Assembly: GCA_965231925.1 (NCBI GenBank)
Contig: OZ246894.1
Span: 248,001-312,000, forward strand
From: Poriferisodalis sp965231925
Lineage (GTDB): Bacteria; Actinomycetota; Acidimicrobiia; Acidimicrobiales; Poriferisodalaceae
DNA: 64,000 nucleotides
Direction: 5' to 3'
Shown: positions 21,142 through 28,995 of the stretch, piece by piece
Position numbering within the stretch: the first letter of the stretch is position 1
Layout: each line of letters opens with the position of its first letter
The notes under the pieces: generated by a model
Told to the model about the DNA's origin: nothing
Databases searched by the model: none
The model's input: only the letters and a program-made list of their open reading frames with translations
Made by a program: the position numbers and the translations under genes

Positions 21142-21633
21142 TCACCCAATACGAAGGCCTCGCGAGCCGGTGCGAGCGACATGGCAAAACACTCGTCTAG
21201 ACCTCACCTGCGACATCTGGACGAGCGCGCTCATGCTCGTCGGCAGCAGCAGGCACAGCGCAATCGCGTGCCAAGCCACGGACATTGCTGCGGACTCGCT
21301 GAAAGACCGAGTCATCAGCGACAATCCGAGTGAAGCAACCAGCAGCAGCGCAACGCCCAAGTTTCCTACAGCGCACGCCAACAGCATCCAATAGCGGGCG
21401 CGAGGAAGCTTGTCCGACTCCAGCCAGAAAGCAACAGTTCCCGAGATCAGAACACAAACTCCCGCCACAATGACGACCGCCATTACGGCACTCCATGCCG
21501 AAGGAACCCTTCGATCTTGGAACTCGGTCATACTCCTGCCAAGCCAGAGGAAGAGAAACACTAAACTGCCGAAATAGAAGAGCAGCAGCATCTGCACGGT
21601 GGCCAACAGGCGTCGGAACGCACGGTGGCACAT
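21142..21633 (-). CDS. Small four-helix membrane protein, unknown function
   Basis: A 163-residue protein with four hydrophobic helices: LATVQMLLLFYFGSLVFLFL, SAVMAVVIVAGVCVLISGTV, YWMLLACAVGNLGVALLLVA and AWHAIALCLLLPTSMSALV. The C-terminal tail is basic. I recognise no family. ATG at 21633 is preferred because residues encoded further upstream are non-hydrophobic and overlap the next gene. It follows the secreted DUF6973-type gene by about 120 bases on the same strand and shares its lower GC, so the two probably arrived together. A membrane immunity or export role is one possibility, without direct evidence. Confidence 0.5.
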   Translation of the reverse strand: MCHRAFRRLLATVQMLLLFYFGSLVFLFLWLGRSMTEFQDRRVPSAWSAVMAVVIVAGVCVLISGTVAFWLESDKLPRARYWMLLACAVGNLGVALLLVASLGLSLMTRSFSESAAMSVAWHAIALCLLLPTSMSALVQMSQVRSRRVFCHVARTGSRGLRIG

Positions 21634-21752
21634 CACCGCACCAAACTTGGTGTCTGCAAGATGTTGGACTCGATGGTAAATAATGACGATTCCTACGCTA
21701 TGGGTGGCAGCGTTAACTAGCAACCCATTGTGGCGAGTTGAACTAGTCTTAC

Positions 21753-23030
21753 TTAACGGCCTCTTCGCAATCGATCGTTTGAGTCGATAATCCAAAGGCC
21801 TCCATCGTCGGCCTTGTCGAGACAATCAACTTCAGCACGGTAGAGAACTCCGCCATGAAGACTTCGGACACGTGTACCGACGCTTCTACCGATTCCATTG
21901 TTGCGCTGGTCCATCTTCTTCTCAATCGCCGGCTGCCTTGGTGTCGTTTCGTGCATATCGCCGAACTCACGTGCCTTGGAATGACTGATACGGATAGTCA
22001 TGGCTGCCGACCAGTAGCAATGGCGGAAGGCGTCGCCGACACCGTTATGAAGATTTCTGCCAGCGAAATACCGTTGCGCAAGAGAAAGGGCCGACCGAGA
22101 TTCTGAGAATGCTATATAGCAAATTCGATAGCGCGAAGGCCACTTGCAATACTCGAACTCGGCATGATTGATTCGGTATCCCTTGCCAAAGTAGTACCAC
22201 ACTGGATCCGCCACGATGGGGTACGTATATTCACCATGCCGATGGTCTACGTCAAGAATAAGCTGATTATTGTTGACATGCAGGGCCAGTTCAACGGCGG
22301 CGCCGTTTGCATCAACAGCAAGCGGTGCGTCTACAAATATCGCCGGGATTCCCTCGCTATCGACGATTGCCGCTCCCGAGCTATCGGCCAGCACCAGTCG
22401 AAACCCGTCCGGCAGGTTCAGCACCATATTGTAGTACTGTGGGCTCTGTTCTGATTCAACCATAGTGAAGGTCTCGAGAATCGCATCCCGTGGGAAGGTA
22501 ACGATGCTTGAGACTTCGCCTCCATAGTGGATACCCCAATCGCCGAGTATTTCTGCTCGCTCAGTCGCGCCTTCCAATTGAATTCCGATGGTGCTCGATT
22601 CATTCAACAAAACACCTATACTGCCGTCGCCGAGTACAGGCAGCGTAACATCATCGTTGTATCGAATGTCCGACTGAAATGGGTTGCTAACGGCATCACG
22701 AATAGCCTCAATAAATGTGTCCGGCAATTCACTCGAACTCTGAATCAGCTCCAAGACTTGGGCACTGATATTGGCGAGCTCGGCGGGCATCTTTGACGGA
22801 GCAGTCGCAGGCGACTCGGACTCCGAGTCCGTCTCGTCGCTTTCCGGTTCTGGTGTGAATGAATCCTCGTGGCCGCTTTCGGCGTCGGAGGAGCCGCCCT
22901 TACTATCAGGCAATACCTCAAGTCCCTGAGCCGCCGCTGCCGGTGGTAGCGCTAGCCCTAGAAGGAGTGACGCGCACAGCAAGAGCGCACGTGTCGTATT
23001 GAGGACTCGAGCATTGCGACGCTTCAGCAC
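21753..23030 (-). CDS. Secreted protein with C-terminal DUF6973-type domain
   Basis: A 425-residue exported protein. Signal peptide: residues 1-35 (LNTTRALLLCASLLLGLALP, cut near AAAAQ). An acidic Ser/Glu/Asp linker follows (about 40-80). The central beta-rich domain (about 110-285) ends in the motif YTYPIVADPVWYY, common in actinobacterial secreted proteins. The last 110 residues match the DUF6973 pattern: HNGVGDAFRHCYWSAAM, AREFGDMHE, KKMDQRNNGIGR. Conserved His, Asp, Arg and Asn residues suggest an enzymatic domain, but none is characterised to my knowledge. Codon usage and GC are clearly lower than in neighbours. Domain order (signal, linker, beta region, compact C-terminal domain) resembles secreted effectors. 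Confidence 0.7.
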   Translation of the reverse strand: MLKRRNARVLNTTRALLLCASLLLGLALPPAAAAQGLEVLPDSKGGSSDAESGHEDSFTPEPESDETDSESESPATAPSKMPAELANISAQVLELIQSSSELPDTFIEAIRDAVSNPFQSDIRYNDDVTLPVLGDGSIGVLLNESSTIGIQLEGATERAEILGDWGIHYGGEVSSIVTFPRDAILETFTMVESEQSPQYYNMVLNLPDGFRLVLADSSGAAIVDSEGIPAIFVDAPLAVDANGAAVELALHVNNNQLILDVDHRHGEYTYPIVADPVWYYFGKGYRINHAEFEYCKWPSRYRICYIAFSESRSALSLAQRYFAGRNLHNGVGDAFRHCYWSAAMTIRISHSKAREFGDMHETTPRQPAIEKKMDQRNNGIGRSVGTRVRSLHGGVLYRAEVDCLDKADDGGLWIIDSNDRLRRGR

Positions 23031-23054
23031 CTGAGCGCCAAGTGCTCCCGATTT

Positions 23055-23157
23055 AGGGCCCGCCGCGGGTCAAGTCGCGCGAACGATCCGTGTGATTGCC
23101 AGGAGTTACGCATGGTTCCCGAGCGCAGACCACGCGACTTGATTTCTGGCGGACCCT
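23055..23157. mobile_element. 103-bp inverted-repeat element (MITE-like)
   Basis: AGGGCCCGCC...TCAAGTCGCG (23055-23079) is the inverted counterpart of 23133-23157, with 10 of 10 matches in the inner part and 9 of 10 in the outer part. There is no coding capacity between. It lies just upstream of the DUF6973-type gene and may carry or disrupt its promoter. No autonomous partner was found in the window. Confidence 0.5.
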
Positions 23158-23425
23158 TAGTACCCCAATTGAAATAGCGATCCGACATGTGATGATCCCT
23201 TTACACCTTTGCGCCCAAGAAGAACTGACTGGTTTTGATCGATAACGGCAAAGGCCACCGTGCCTTGGCCGCGTTGAACGATGCCACAGTAGCAGCGCCG
23301 CCCAGAGGCCGAAAGTGATGGGACCTTCACATTCTTGTGGGATGGGGGTAGGTTGAGGTCCGTGGGTAGGGGTCGAGGCCCTGCTCGGATCGGTGTTTGG
23401 ACACGCTGAACCCTGGAGGGCCTCG
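23158..23425. other. Non-coding stretch before the truncated propeller copy
   Basis: No gene recognised. It contains an inverted repeat CGAGGCCCT (about 23367) / AGGGCCTCG (about 23417) directly before the following start codon, possibly an insertion-sequence end or a hairpin in the leader. Confidence 0.3.
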
Positions 23426-23839
23426 ATGAATCGTGATGTCATGACGGTACGGCTGTGGCTGCCGCGTATAGAGCTGACAGAACCCGGCAACGAGCTGTCG
23501 TGGTCCGACGACGGCCGTGCGGCCTACGTGGCCGACCACGGCGACGGCGACGGCGTACCCGAGCGGGAAGCGCTGTACGTGCACACGCCCAGTTCGCCCC
23601 ATGGTGACGTCGAGCCGGTGCATACGTTTCCGGCGGCGACGCGGGTCGCGATCTGGTCGCCGGAAGACACCCATCTGATCTACGCCTCAGGTTCGATCGA
23701 GTCGCTGATCGGCTGGTTCCGCGACCGCGGGCGCGGGGTGAACGTGTGGGGCATCGAAACCGGCCAGCCTCGGTGGATGCATCGCCTGATCACAGACGTC
23801 ACCTGGGGCGACTGGCAGCCAGACCCCGACGTCGAATAG
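23426..23839 (+). pseudogene. Truncated copy of the propeller-protein gene (3' end only)
   Basis: From the codon for the Asn of GNELSWSDDGRAAYVA to the stop, the product follows the last 118 residues of the 811-residue protein (WMHRLITDVTWGDWQPDPDVE-like end). The first 20 residues, MNRDVMTVRLWLPRIELTEP, are unrelated and come from the junction. GGAGG precedes the ATG, so a 137-residue protein could be made, but it has no signal peptide and only about two propeller blades. It is most likely non-functional. Confidence 0.7.
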
Positions 23840-23846
23840 TCCCCGC
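23486..23846 (+). repeat. Direct repeat, copy B (propeller gene 3' end)
   Basis: Copy of 20713-21077 in the same orientation. Homology begins abruptly at the GGCAAC of the GN codons and ends at TCCCCGC just past the stop. Confidence 0.85.
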
Positions 23847-23859
23847 CGCGTTGGCCCGC

Positions 23860-23934
23860 TGAGACGGCGGAAGAGTTCTCTGCTCCGGGAATCCAGCAGG
23901 TTCCAACCTCGCAGAGCCCCCTTCCGCCGCCTCA
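23860..23934. terminator. Long-loop inverted repeat between convergent genes
   Basis: TGAGACGGCGGAAG (23860-23873) pairs with CTTCCGCCGCCTCA (23921-23934) with one mismatch. It sits between the convergent propeller fragment and the sugar dehydrogenase gene and resembles in layout the long-loop stem at 3271-3343. Confidence 0.45.
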
Positions 23935-23957
23935 GCTATGACATCTGCGCAGTCTCG

Positions 23958-25424
23958 TCAACGTTTGCTTGGCGTGGCTGACTTGAGACCGAAGACCGTG
24001 CCGGCTGCGCTGAGCACGTAGAGCTCGCCGTCGGCATCCTCGCCGAAGGACACCAGCGTGCTGCGCGGCACGGATACGCCGAGATCGATGCGCTCGGCTG
24101 TGCCGTCTGTGCCCCGGACCAGGCCCCACACGTCGCCTGTGCAGTAGTCGCCGAACACGTAGGTGCCTGCGAGCGCCGCAATGGCGCTTCCCCGGTACAC
24201 GTAGCCGCCCGTTACCGAACAGCCCTCGTCGTGGCTATAGGTGTAGACGGGGAACACCAGGTCGCCCGGCGTCTCAGCGCCGCTGAACCGTTCGTTGCCT
24301 TCGAACAGCGGCCAGCCGAGGTTGGCGCCTGGCCTCCAGTCGTCGGCGGCGGGCAGCACGTGGATCTCCTCGATGCGGTTCTGGCCGACGTCGCCGATCC
24401 ACAGGTCGCCGGTGAGCCGGTCGAACGAGAACCGCCACGGGTTGCGGGCACCGTACGCCCACACCTCGGGCGCGCCCCCGCCCGACGCAAAGGGGTTGCC
24501 AGCAGGAATGCCGTAGCCGCGTCCCGAAGGCGGCTCGGGGTCGATGCGCACCATCGTGCCCAGCAGCGTGGAGCGGTCTTGGCCGTGCCCGAACCGGTCG
24601 TCCGCGCCGCCGCCGTCGCCGAACCCGGCCCACAGGTTGCCTTCGGGCCCGAAGGCCAGGTCGCCGCCGTTGTGGTTGCACGCCGGTTGGTCAAGCGCCA
24701 GCAGCACCCGCCGGCGCTCGGTCTGGGGAGTGTCGCCCACCATCGGCATCACCACGATCCGGTTGTTCGCGGCGGTGTCGGTGTAGCTGAGATACAGCTG
24801 GGCGCCGTCAGGGCTGAAGGCCATGCCCAGCAGCCCGTTCTCGCAGCCTTGGCTGATCGTCGCGCCGATGTCGGCCACGAGCTGCGGAGCGACGTCGGCA
24901 TCAGCCTCGCTGCCGGCGGCAGGGTCCAGCAGCCACACCTGCCCGGTGAGCGTGGCGACATACCGCTGGCCGGTCCCCGGCCGGGCCGCCAACGCAATCG
25001 GCGCCTCGATGTGTGCAACAGGCACCAGCTCAAGCCAGATCTCGGCAAGCGAAGGCACAGCATCGGCGGGTGTCGCGGCACTCGTCTGGGGCGAAGTCGT
25101 CGATCCCGGCGCCGCGTCTGTATTGGCCGTATTGCCTGCGCTGTCCGTGCTGTCCGTGCTGCCCCTGTCTTCAACGTTGCCTGCTGCGAATGTTGAGCCA
25201 GTCGGTTTTGCCGATGTCGCCGTAGTGGGCGGTTGACTTGTCGTGCTGCGGGGAGGGACGGTTCGCAACGCTGGCGGTGCCGTCACTGGGGGCGCTGTCA
25301 CAGCGAATGCCGGATCGACCTGCTCGACAACCAGCCTCCCGTCGGGGTCGCCGGACCCGAGGGCGCACGCGCCGACCACGAGTGCTGCGGTAATCAACGT
25401 CGCTCCTGCATGTGCCAGCTTCAC
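23958..25424 (-). CDS. Lipoprotein PQQ-dependent sugar dehydrogenase (GSDH family)
   Basis: A 488-residue lipoprotein: VKLAHAGATLITAALVVGAC places the lipobox Cys at residue 20. A Thr/Ser/Pro-rich linker (about 30-130) leads into a six-bladed propeller of the soluble glucose/sorbosone dehydrogenase family. Typical motifs are SQGCENGLLGMAFSPDG, CNHNGGDLAFGPEGNLW, DRFGHGQDRSTLLGTMVRI, AYGARNPWRFSFD and WIGDVGQNRIEEI; the CNHNGG His corresponds to the catalytic base region. These enzymes oxidise sugars with PQQ outside the membrane. Whether this cell makes PQQ is unknown. GTG at 25424 is chosen so that the lipobox is properly N-terminal. Confidence 0.85.
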   Translation of the reverse strand: MKLAHAGATLITAALVVGACALGSGDPDGRLVVEQVDPAFAVTAPPVTAPPALRTVPPRSTTSQPPTTATSAKPTGSTFAAGNVEDRGSTDSTDSAGNTANTDAAPGSTTSPQTSAATPADAVPSLAEIWLELVPVAHIEAPIALAARPGTGQRYVATLTGQVWLLDPAAGSEADADVAPQLVADIGATISQGCENGLLGMAFSPDGAQLYLSYTDTAANNRIVVMPMVGDTPQTERRRVLLALDQPACNHNGGDLAFGPEGNLWAGFGDGGGADDRFGHGQDRSTLLGTMVRIDPEPPSGRGYGIPAGNPFASGGGAPEVWAYGARNPWRFSFDRLTGDLWIGDVGQNRIEEIHVLPAADDWRPGANLGWPLFEGNERFSGAETPGDLVFPVYTYSHDEGCSVTGGYVYRGSAIAALAGTYVFGDYCTGDVWGLVRGTDGTAERIDLGVSVPRSTLVSFGEDADGELYVLSAAGTVFGLKSATPSKR

Positions 25425-25487
25425 CGTGGCGACGGTACCGATGTCGGTGGTGCACAATCGCGCAGGACCAATGGCGGGGAAGATCAG

Positions 25488-25979
25488 ATGGGTGCACAAA
25501 ACAGTGACGTGAGCTGGGGTGACTTTGCTGCGGCGTGTCCCGAGCTGGCGCAGCGCATGCGACGGCGTTTCGAGAGTCACCTGCATGCGGTCATGGCCAC
25601 GATCCGTACCGACGGCTCGCCCCGCATGTCAGGCATGGAGGCCCCCATACGCGAGGGCCACCTCTGGCTCGGCATGGATCGCAACTCGATGAAGGCAGCC
25701 GACCTGCGGCGTGACGCCCGGTTCGGGCTGCACTCAGCGCCCGAGAGCGGGGAGCTGCAGGCAGGCGATGCCCGCATCGAGGGCAGTGCCGTGCCGGCAG
25801 ACGACGCCCAGCTCGAGACGTTCCTGCGCGGCCATCACCACGAGATCGACGACGCGACACCGATGGCGCTGTTCACCGCCAGCATCGCTCGCGCCGTCCT
25901 CGTGCGTGTCGACCGTCAGCAACTCGTGGTCGAAACCTGGACGCCGTCGGGCGGGTTGACCGAACGCCGCATCAGCTAG
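25488..25979 (+). CDS. Pyridoxamine 5'-phosphate oxidase-like flavin-binding protein
   Basis: A 163-residue split-barrel protein. HLHAVMATIRTDGSPRMSGM and GHLWLGMDRNSMKAADLRRD are the FMN/F420-binding strands of the PNPOx-like superfamily, and VLVRVDRQQLVVETWTPSGG forms the last strands. Actinobacterial relatives are F420- or flavin-dependent reductases of unknown substrate, not true PNPOx. ATG at 25488 follows GGGGA by seven bases. It is divergent from the sugar dehydrogenase gene. Confidence 0.8.
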   Translation: MGAQNSDVSWGDFAAACPELAQRMRRRFESHLHAVMATIRTDGSPRMSGMEAPIREGHLWLGMDRNSMKAADLRRDARFGLHSAPESGELQAGDARIEGSAVPADDAQLETFLRGHHHEIDDATPMALFTASIARAVLVRVDRQQLVVETWTPSGGLTERRIS

Positions 25980-26027
25980 GTCAGTCCGTCTCAGGCGACG
26001 CGTAGAGTTCCTGCGGGGAGGCAGTTC

Positions 26028-26582
26028 ATGGGCGACTGGTGGCAGGCTCTGACCGGCGATCTTCAGATCTTCTATGCGATCGCCTTCATCGCCAGCTTCT
26101 TCTTGCTGGTGCAGCTCGCGCTGCTGGCGTTCGGCATCGGGGCTGACGTCGATTTCGAGGCTGGCGACGAGGACCCGGGCAGCGGGTTCCTCTCGATCCG
26201 GACATTGACCGCGTTCTCGTTTGCGTTCGGCTGGACGGGCGTCCTCATGAAGCAGGCAGACCGCTCCACCGCTGCGTCGGTGGGCGTCGCCATCGCCGCT
26301 GGCCTCGCAGTGTTCTTTGCCGTGGGCCTGTTGTGGCGCTCGTTCGCGAAGCTCGGCGAGAGCGGCTCGGTGCACTACCAGTCCGCCGTGGGCGCGCACG
26401 GCACCGTCTATCTCACGGTTGGCGCGAACCGCTCGAGGCCCGGCAAAGTCGAAGTGATGGTGCAGGGTCGGATGCGGGTTATCAACGCCCTGACGGAATC
26501 CGGAGAGAGCCTGCCCGCACAAAGCGCCATCACCGTCGTCGGCGTCGTCGACCCTTCGACCGTGCTCGTAGCGCCTCACTAA
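26028..26582 (+). CDS. NfeD/YqiJ-like membrane protein with OB fold
   Basis: A 184-residue protein with three transmembrane helices (FYAIAFIASFFLLVQLALLA, LTAFSFAFGWTGVLM, ASVGVAIAAGLAVFFAVGLL) and a C-terminal OB-fold-like domain (about 118-184, GAHGTVYLTVGANR...GVVDPSTVLV). This is the YqiJ-type NfeD partner of flotillins. The flotillin-like gene follows 36 bases downstream on the same strand. Together they are expected to organise membrane microdomains. Confidence 0.8.
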   Translation: MGDWWQALTGDLQIFYAIAFIASFFLLVQLALLAFGIGADVDFEAGDEDPGSGFLSIRTLTAFSFAFGWTGVLMKQADRSTAASVGVAIAAGLAVFFAVGLLWRSFAKLGESGSVHYQSAVGAHGTVYLTVGANRSRPGKVEVMVQGRMRVINALTESGESLPAQSAITVVGVVDPSTVLVAPH

Positions 26583-26618
26583 CCTGACCTTCCCCGCTAT
26601 TCACCACGAGAGGTGGCT

Positions 26619-28049
26619 ATGGCCGTCATCGCCCTCGCAGGTGGCATCTTCGCCATCCTGCTGATCGCCCTGCTGTGGATCTCATCGCGCTTCAAGCGCT
26701 GCCCGTCCGACCGCATCCTTGTGGTCTATGGACGCGTCGGCGGGGAAGGCGAGTCGGCGAGGTGCCTGCACGGCGGCGGCACCATGGTGTGGCCCATCGT
26801 GCAGGGTTACGCGTACCTGGATCTGACGCCGATCCCCATCGAGATCAAGCTCCAGGGGGCGCTCTCCCAGCAGAACATCCGGGTCAATACTCCTGCGACG
26901 TTCACCGTCGGCATCTCCACCGAGCCCGGTGTCATGCAGAACGCCGCGGAACGCTTGCTGGGCCTGTCGCTGCTGGACATCGAGAACTTGGCTCGCGACA
27001 TCATCTTCGGCCAGATGCGCGTGGTGATCGCCACGATGCCGATCGAGCAGATCAACGCCGACCGCGAGCAGCTCATCACCAACATCACCGAATCGCTCGA
27101 GCTCGAATTGCGCAAGGTCGGGCTGCGCCTCATCAACGTCAACATCCAGGACATCACCGATGAGTCCGGCTACATCGACGCTCTCGGTCGCGAAGCTGCG
27201 GCCCGCGCCATCAGCGAGGCGAAGGTCAAGGTGGCCGAGCAGGAGCGCGACGGCGACATCGGTGCCGCCGAGGCGCAGCGCGAGCAGCGCATCCGGGTGG
27301 CACAGGCCAACGCCACAGCGACCGAAGGCGAGAACGAATCGCACGTGGTGATTGCCGAATCTGCCAGCGAGCGGCGCCAAAAGGAAGCCGAAGCCGAACG
27401 AGCCGCCAACGCCGCCGAACGTGTCAGCCAGGCCGCAGCAGAACAGGAATCGTTCTTGGCCGAAGCTGAAGCCGAGCGAGTTCGAGCAGAACGCGACAAG
27501 GCCGCGCAGGACGCTGACATCGTGGTACCCGCACAGGTGGAACGCGAGCGAGTGCGGACGCTGGCCGAAGCCGAGGCCGACCGCATCAGGCTCGTCAAGG
27601 CCGGCGAGGCCGACGGTCAGCGCCTGCTCATGGAGGCCGAGGCGCTCGGCTTGCTGGCACTGCTCAGCCGCCGCGCCGAGGGCCTCGGCGCGCTGGTGGC
27701 TGCCAGCGGCGGCGCAGCGCAAGAAGCAGCTCTGCTGCTCGTTGCCGAGCAGCTGCCGAACCTCGTGGCTGAGCAGGTGAAGGCCATCTCGAACTTGAAA
27801 ATCGACAAGATCACTGTGTGGGACTCGGGCTCGGGCGGCGACGGCCAAGCGGGCACCACCGCGAACTTCGTGTCGGGCCTGGTAGGCGCGCTGCCCCCGC
27901 TGCACGAGGTGGCGAGCCAGGCGGGCATCAAGCTGCCGCAGTTCCTCGGCGAACTCGACGACGCCGACGCACTCGATCGGCTGCGCGAGCTGGCCGACCG
28001 TCTTCGGGCTGACTCCGACGCAGCCACCGACACCGAGAACGCCGGATAA
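26619..28049 (+). CDS. Flotillin-like SPFH-domain protein
   Basis: A 476-residue protein: one N-terminal membrane helix (VIALAGGIFAILLIALLWI), the SPFH/band 7 domain (about 30-190, including ILVVYGRVGG and GLSLLDIENLARDIIFGQMR) and a long Ala/Glu-rich coiled coil (about 200-340) before a flotillin C-terminal region (AEGLGALVAASGGAAQEAAL). Matches the YqiK/FloT group. ATG at 26619 is used because GAGAGG lies five bases before it; a GTG six bases upstream overlaps that Shine-Dalgarno. Probable operon with the NfeD-like gene. Confidence 0.9.
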   Translation: MAVIALAGGIFAILLIALLWISSRFKRCPSDRILVVYGRVGGEGESARCLHGGGTMVWPIVQGYAYLDLTPIPIEIKLQGALSQQNIRVNTPATFTVGISTEPGVMQNAAERLLGLSLLDIENLARDIIFGQMRVVIATMPIEQINADREQLITNITESLELELRKVGLRLINVNIQDITDESGYIDALGREAAARAISEAKVKVAEQERDGDIGAAEAQREQRIRVAQANATATEGENESHVVIAESASERRQKEAEAERAANAAERVSQAAAEQESFLAEAEAERVRAERDKAAQDADIVVPAQVERERVRTLAEAEADRIRLVKAGEADGQRLLMEAEALGLLALLSRRAEGLGALVAASGGAAQEAALLLVAEQLPNLVAEQVKAISNLKIDKITVWDSGSGGDGQAGTTANFVSGLVGALPPLHEVASQAGIKLPQFLGELDDADALDRLRELADRLRADSDAATDTENAG

Positions 28050-28113
28050 ACGTCGCCGCCCGCCGCCAACTGCCTGTAGCCCGGCTCCCGGCTGGCCACT
28101 GCCCGCGGCCAAC

Positions 28114-28953
28114 TCAGCGCGCAGGTGTGTCCGGCTCGGGAAGTCGGCGTTCGTGGAACTCGACTGGCGGGGTCGCTGACTGGCGGTTGCGCTTCATGCG
28201 CAGGTTGAGCGCTTCCACCAACACGGCGAAGCCCATGGCGAAGTAGATGTAGCCCTTGGGGATGTGGAAGTCGGCACCCTCGGCCACGAGCGACATGCCG
28301 ATGAGCAGCAGGAAGCTGAGCGCCAGCATCTTGACCGTCGGATGCTTGCTCACGAAGCGCATCACCGGGCCCGACGACCACAGCATCACGCCCACGGAGA
28401 TCACCACCGCTGCGATCATCACCCCCACCCGGTCGGCCATGCCCACCGCCGTGATGACCGAGTCGAGGCTGAACACCAGATCGAGCAGCAGGATCTGGAT
28501 GATCACCCGGGCGAACGTCGCCCCGGTGCGGCCCTCGGAGTCATCGTGGTTGTCGCCTTCGAGCTTGTGGTGGATCTCGAACGTCGACTTGCCCAGCAGG
28601 AATAGCCCGCCGCCCAGCAGGATCAGGTCGCGCCCCGACAGCTCGTGGCCGAACACCGAGAACAACGGCGTGGTCAGCCGCACGATCCACGAGATGCCCA
28701 ACAGCAGCAGCACTCGCATCCCCATCGCCAACGACAGGCCCAGCACCCGTGCGCGGTCGGCCTGCGAACGCCCGCCACCGCCCGCAGCATCCGATTGCGA
28801 GCCGTCAAGCCCGCCCGCTGCATCTGATTGCGAGCCGTCGAGACGGCTCGCCAGAATCGAGATGAAGATCACGTTGTCGATGCCGAGCACGATCTCGAGC
28901 ACCGTCAGCGTGACCAGTGAGATCCAAACCTCAGGATTCGCAACCCAGTCCAC
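28114..28953 (-). CDS. TerC-family membrane protein with an 11-residue tandem repeat insert
   Basis: A 279-residue polytopic protein of the TerC/Alx family, linked to manganese efflux or metal homeostasis and to secretion of metalloproteins. The paired motifs VLGIDNVIFISI (Asp26) and LDLVFSLDSVITAVG are present, with the conserved GMSLVAEG and HIPKGYIYFAM ends. In the first cytoplasmic or periplasmic loop residues 38-48 and 49-59 are an exact repeat, LDGSQSDAAGG, which is absent from ordinary TerC proteins. The gene is convergent with the flotillin-like gene. Confidence 0.88.
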   Translation of the reverse strand: MDWVANPEVWISLVTLTVLEIVLGIDNVIFISILASRLDGSQSDAAGGLDGSQSDAAGGGGRSQADRARVLGLSLAMGMRVLLLLGISWIVRLTTPLFSVFGHELSGRDLILLGGGLFLLGKSTFEIHHKLEGDNHDDSEGRTGATFARVIIQILLLDLVFSLDSVITAVGMADRVGVMIAAVVISVGVMLWSSGPVMRFVSKHPTVKMLALSFLLLIGMSLVAEGADFHIPKGYIYFAMGFAVLVEALNLRMKRNRQSATPPVEFHERRLPEPDTPAR

Positions 28954-28995
28954 GGCTGCACACGCTAGAGCGGGGACGCGGCACGACCGCGGCTA

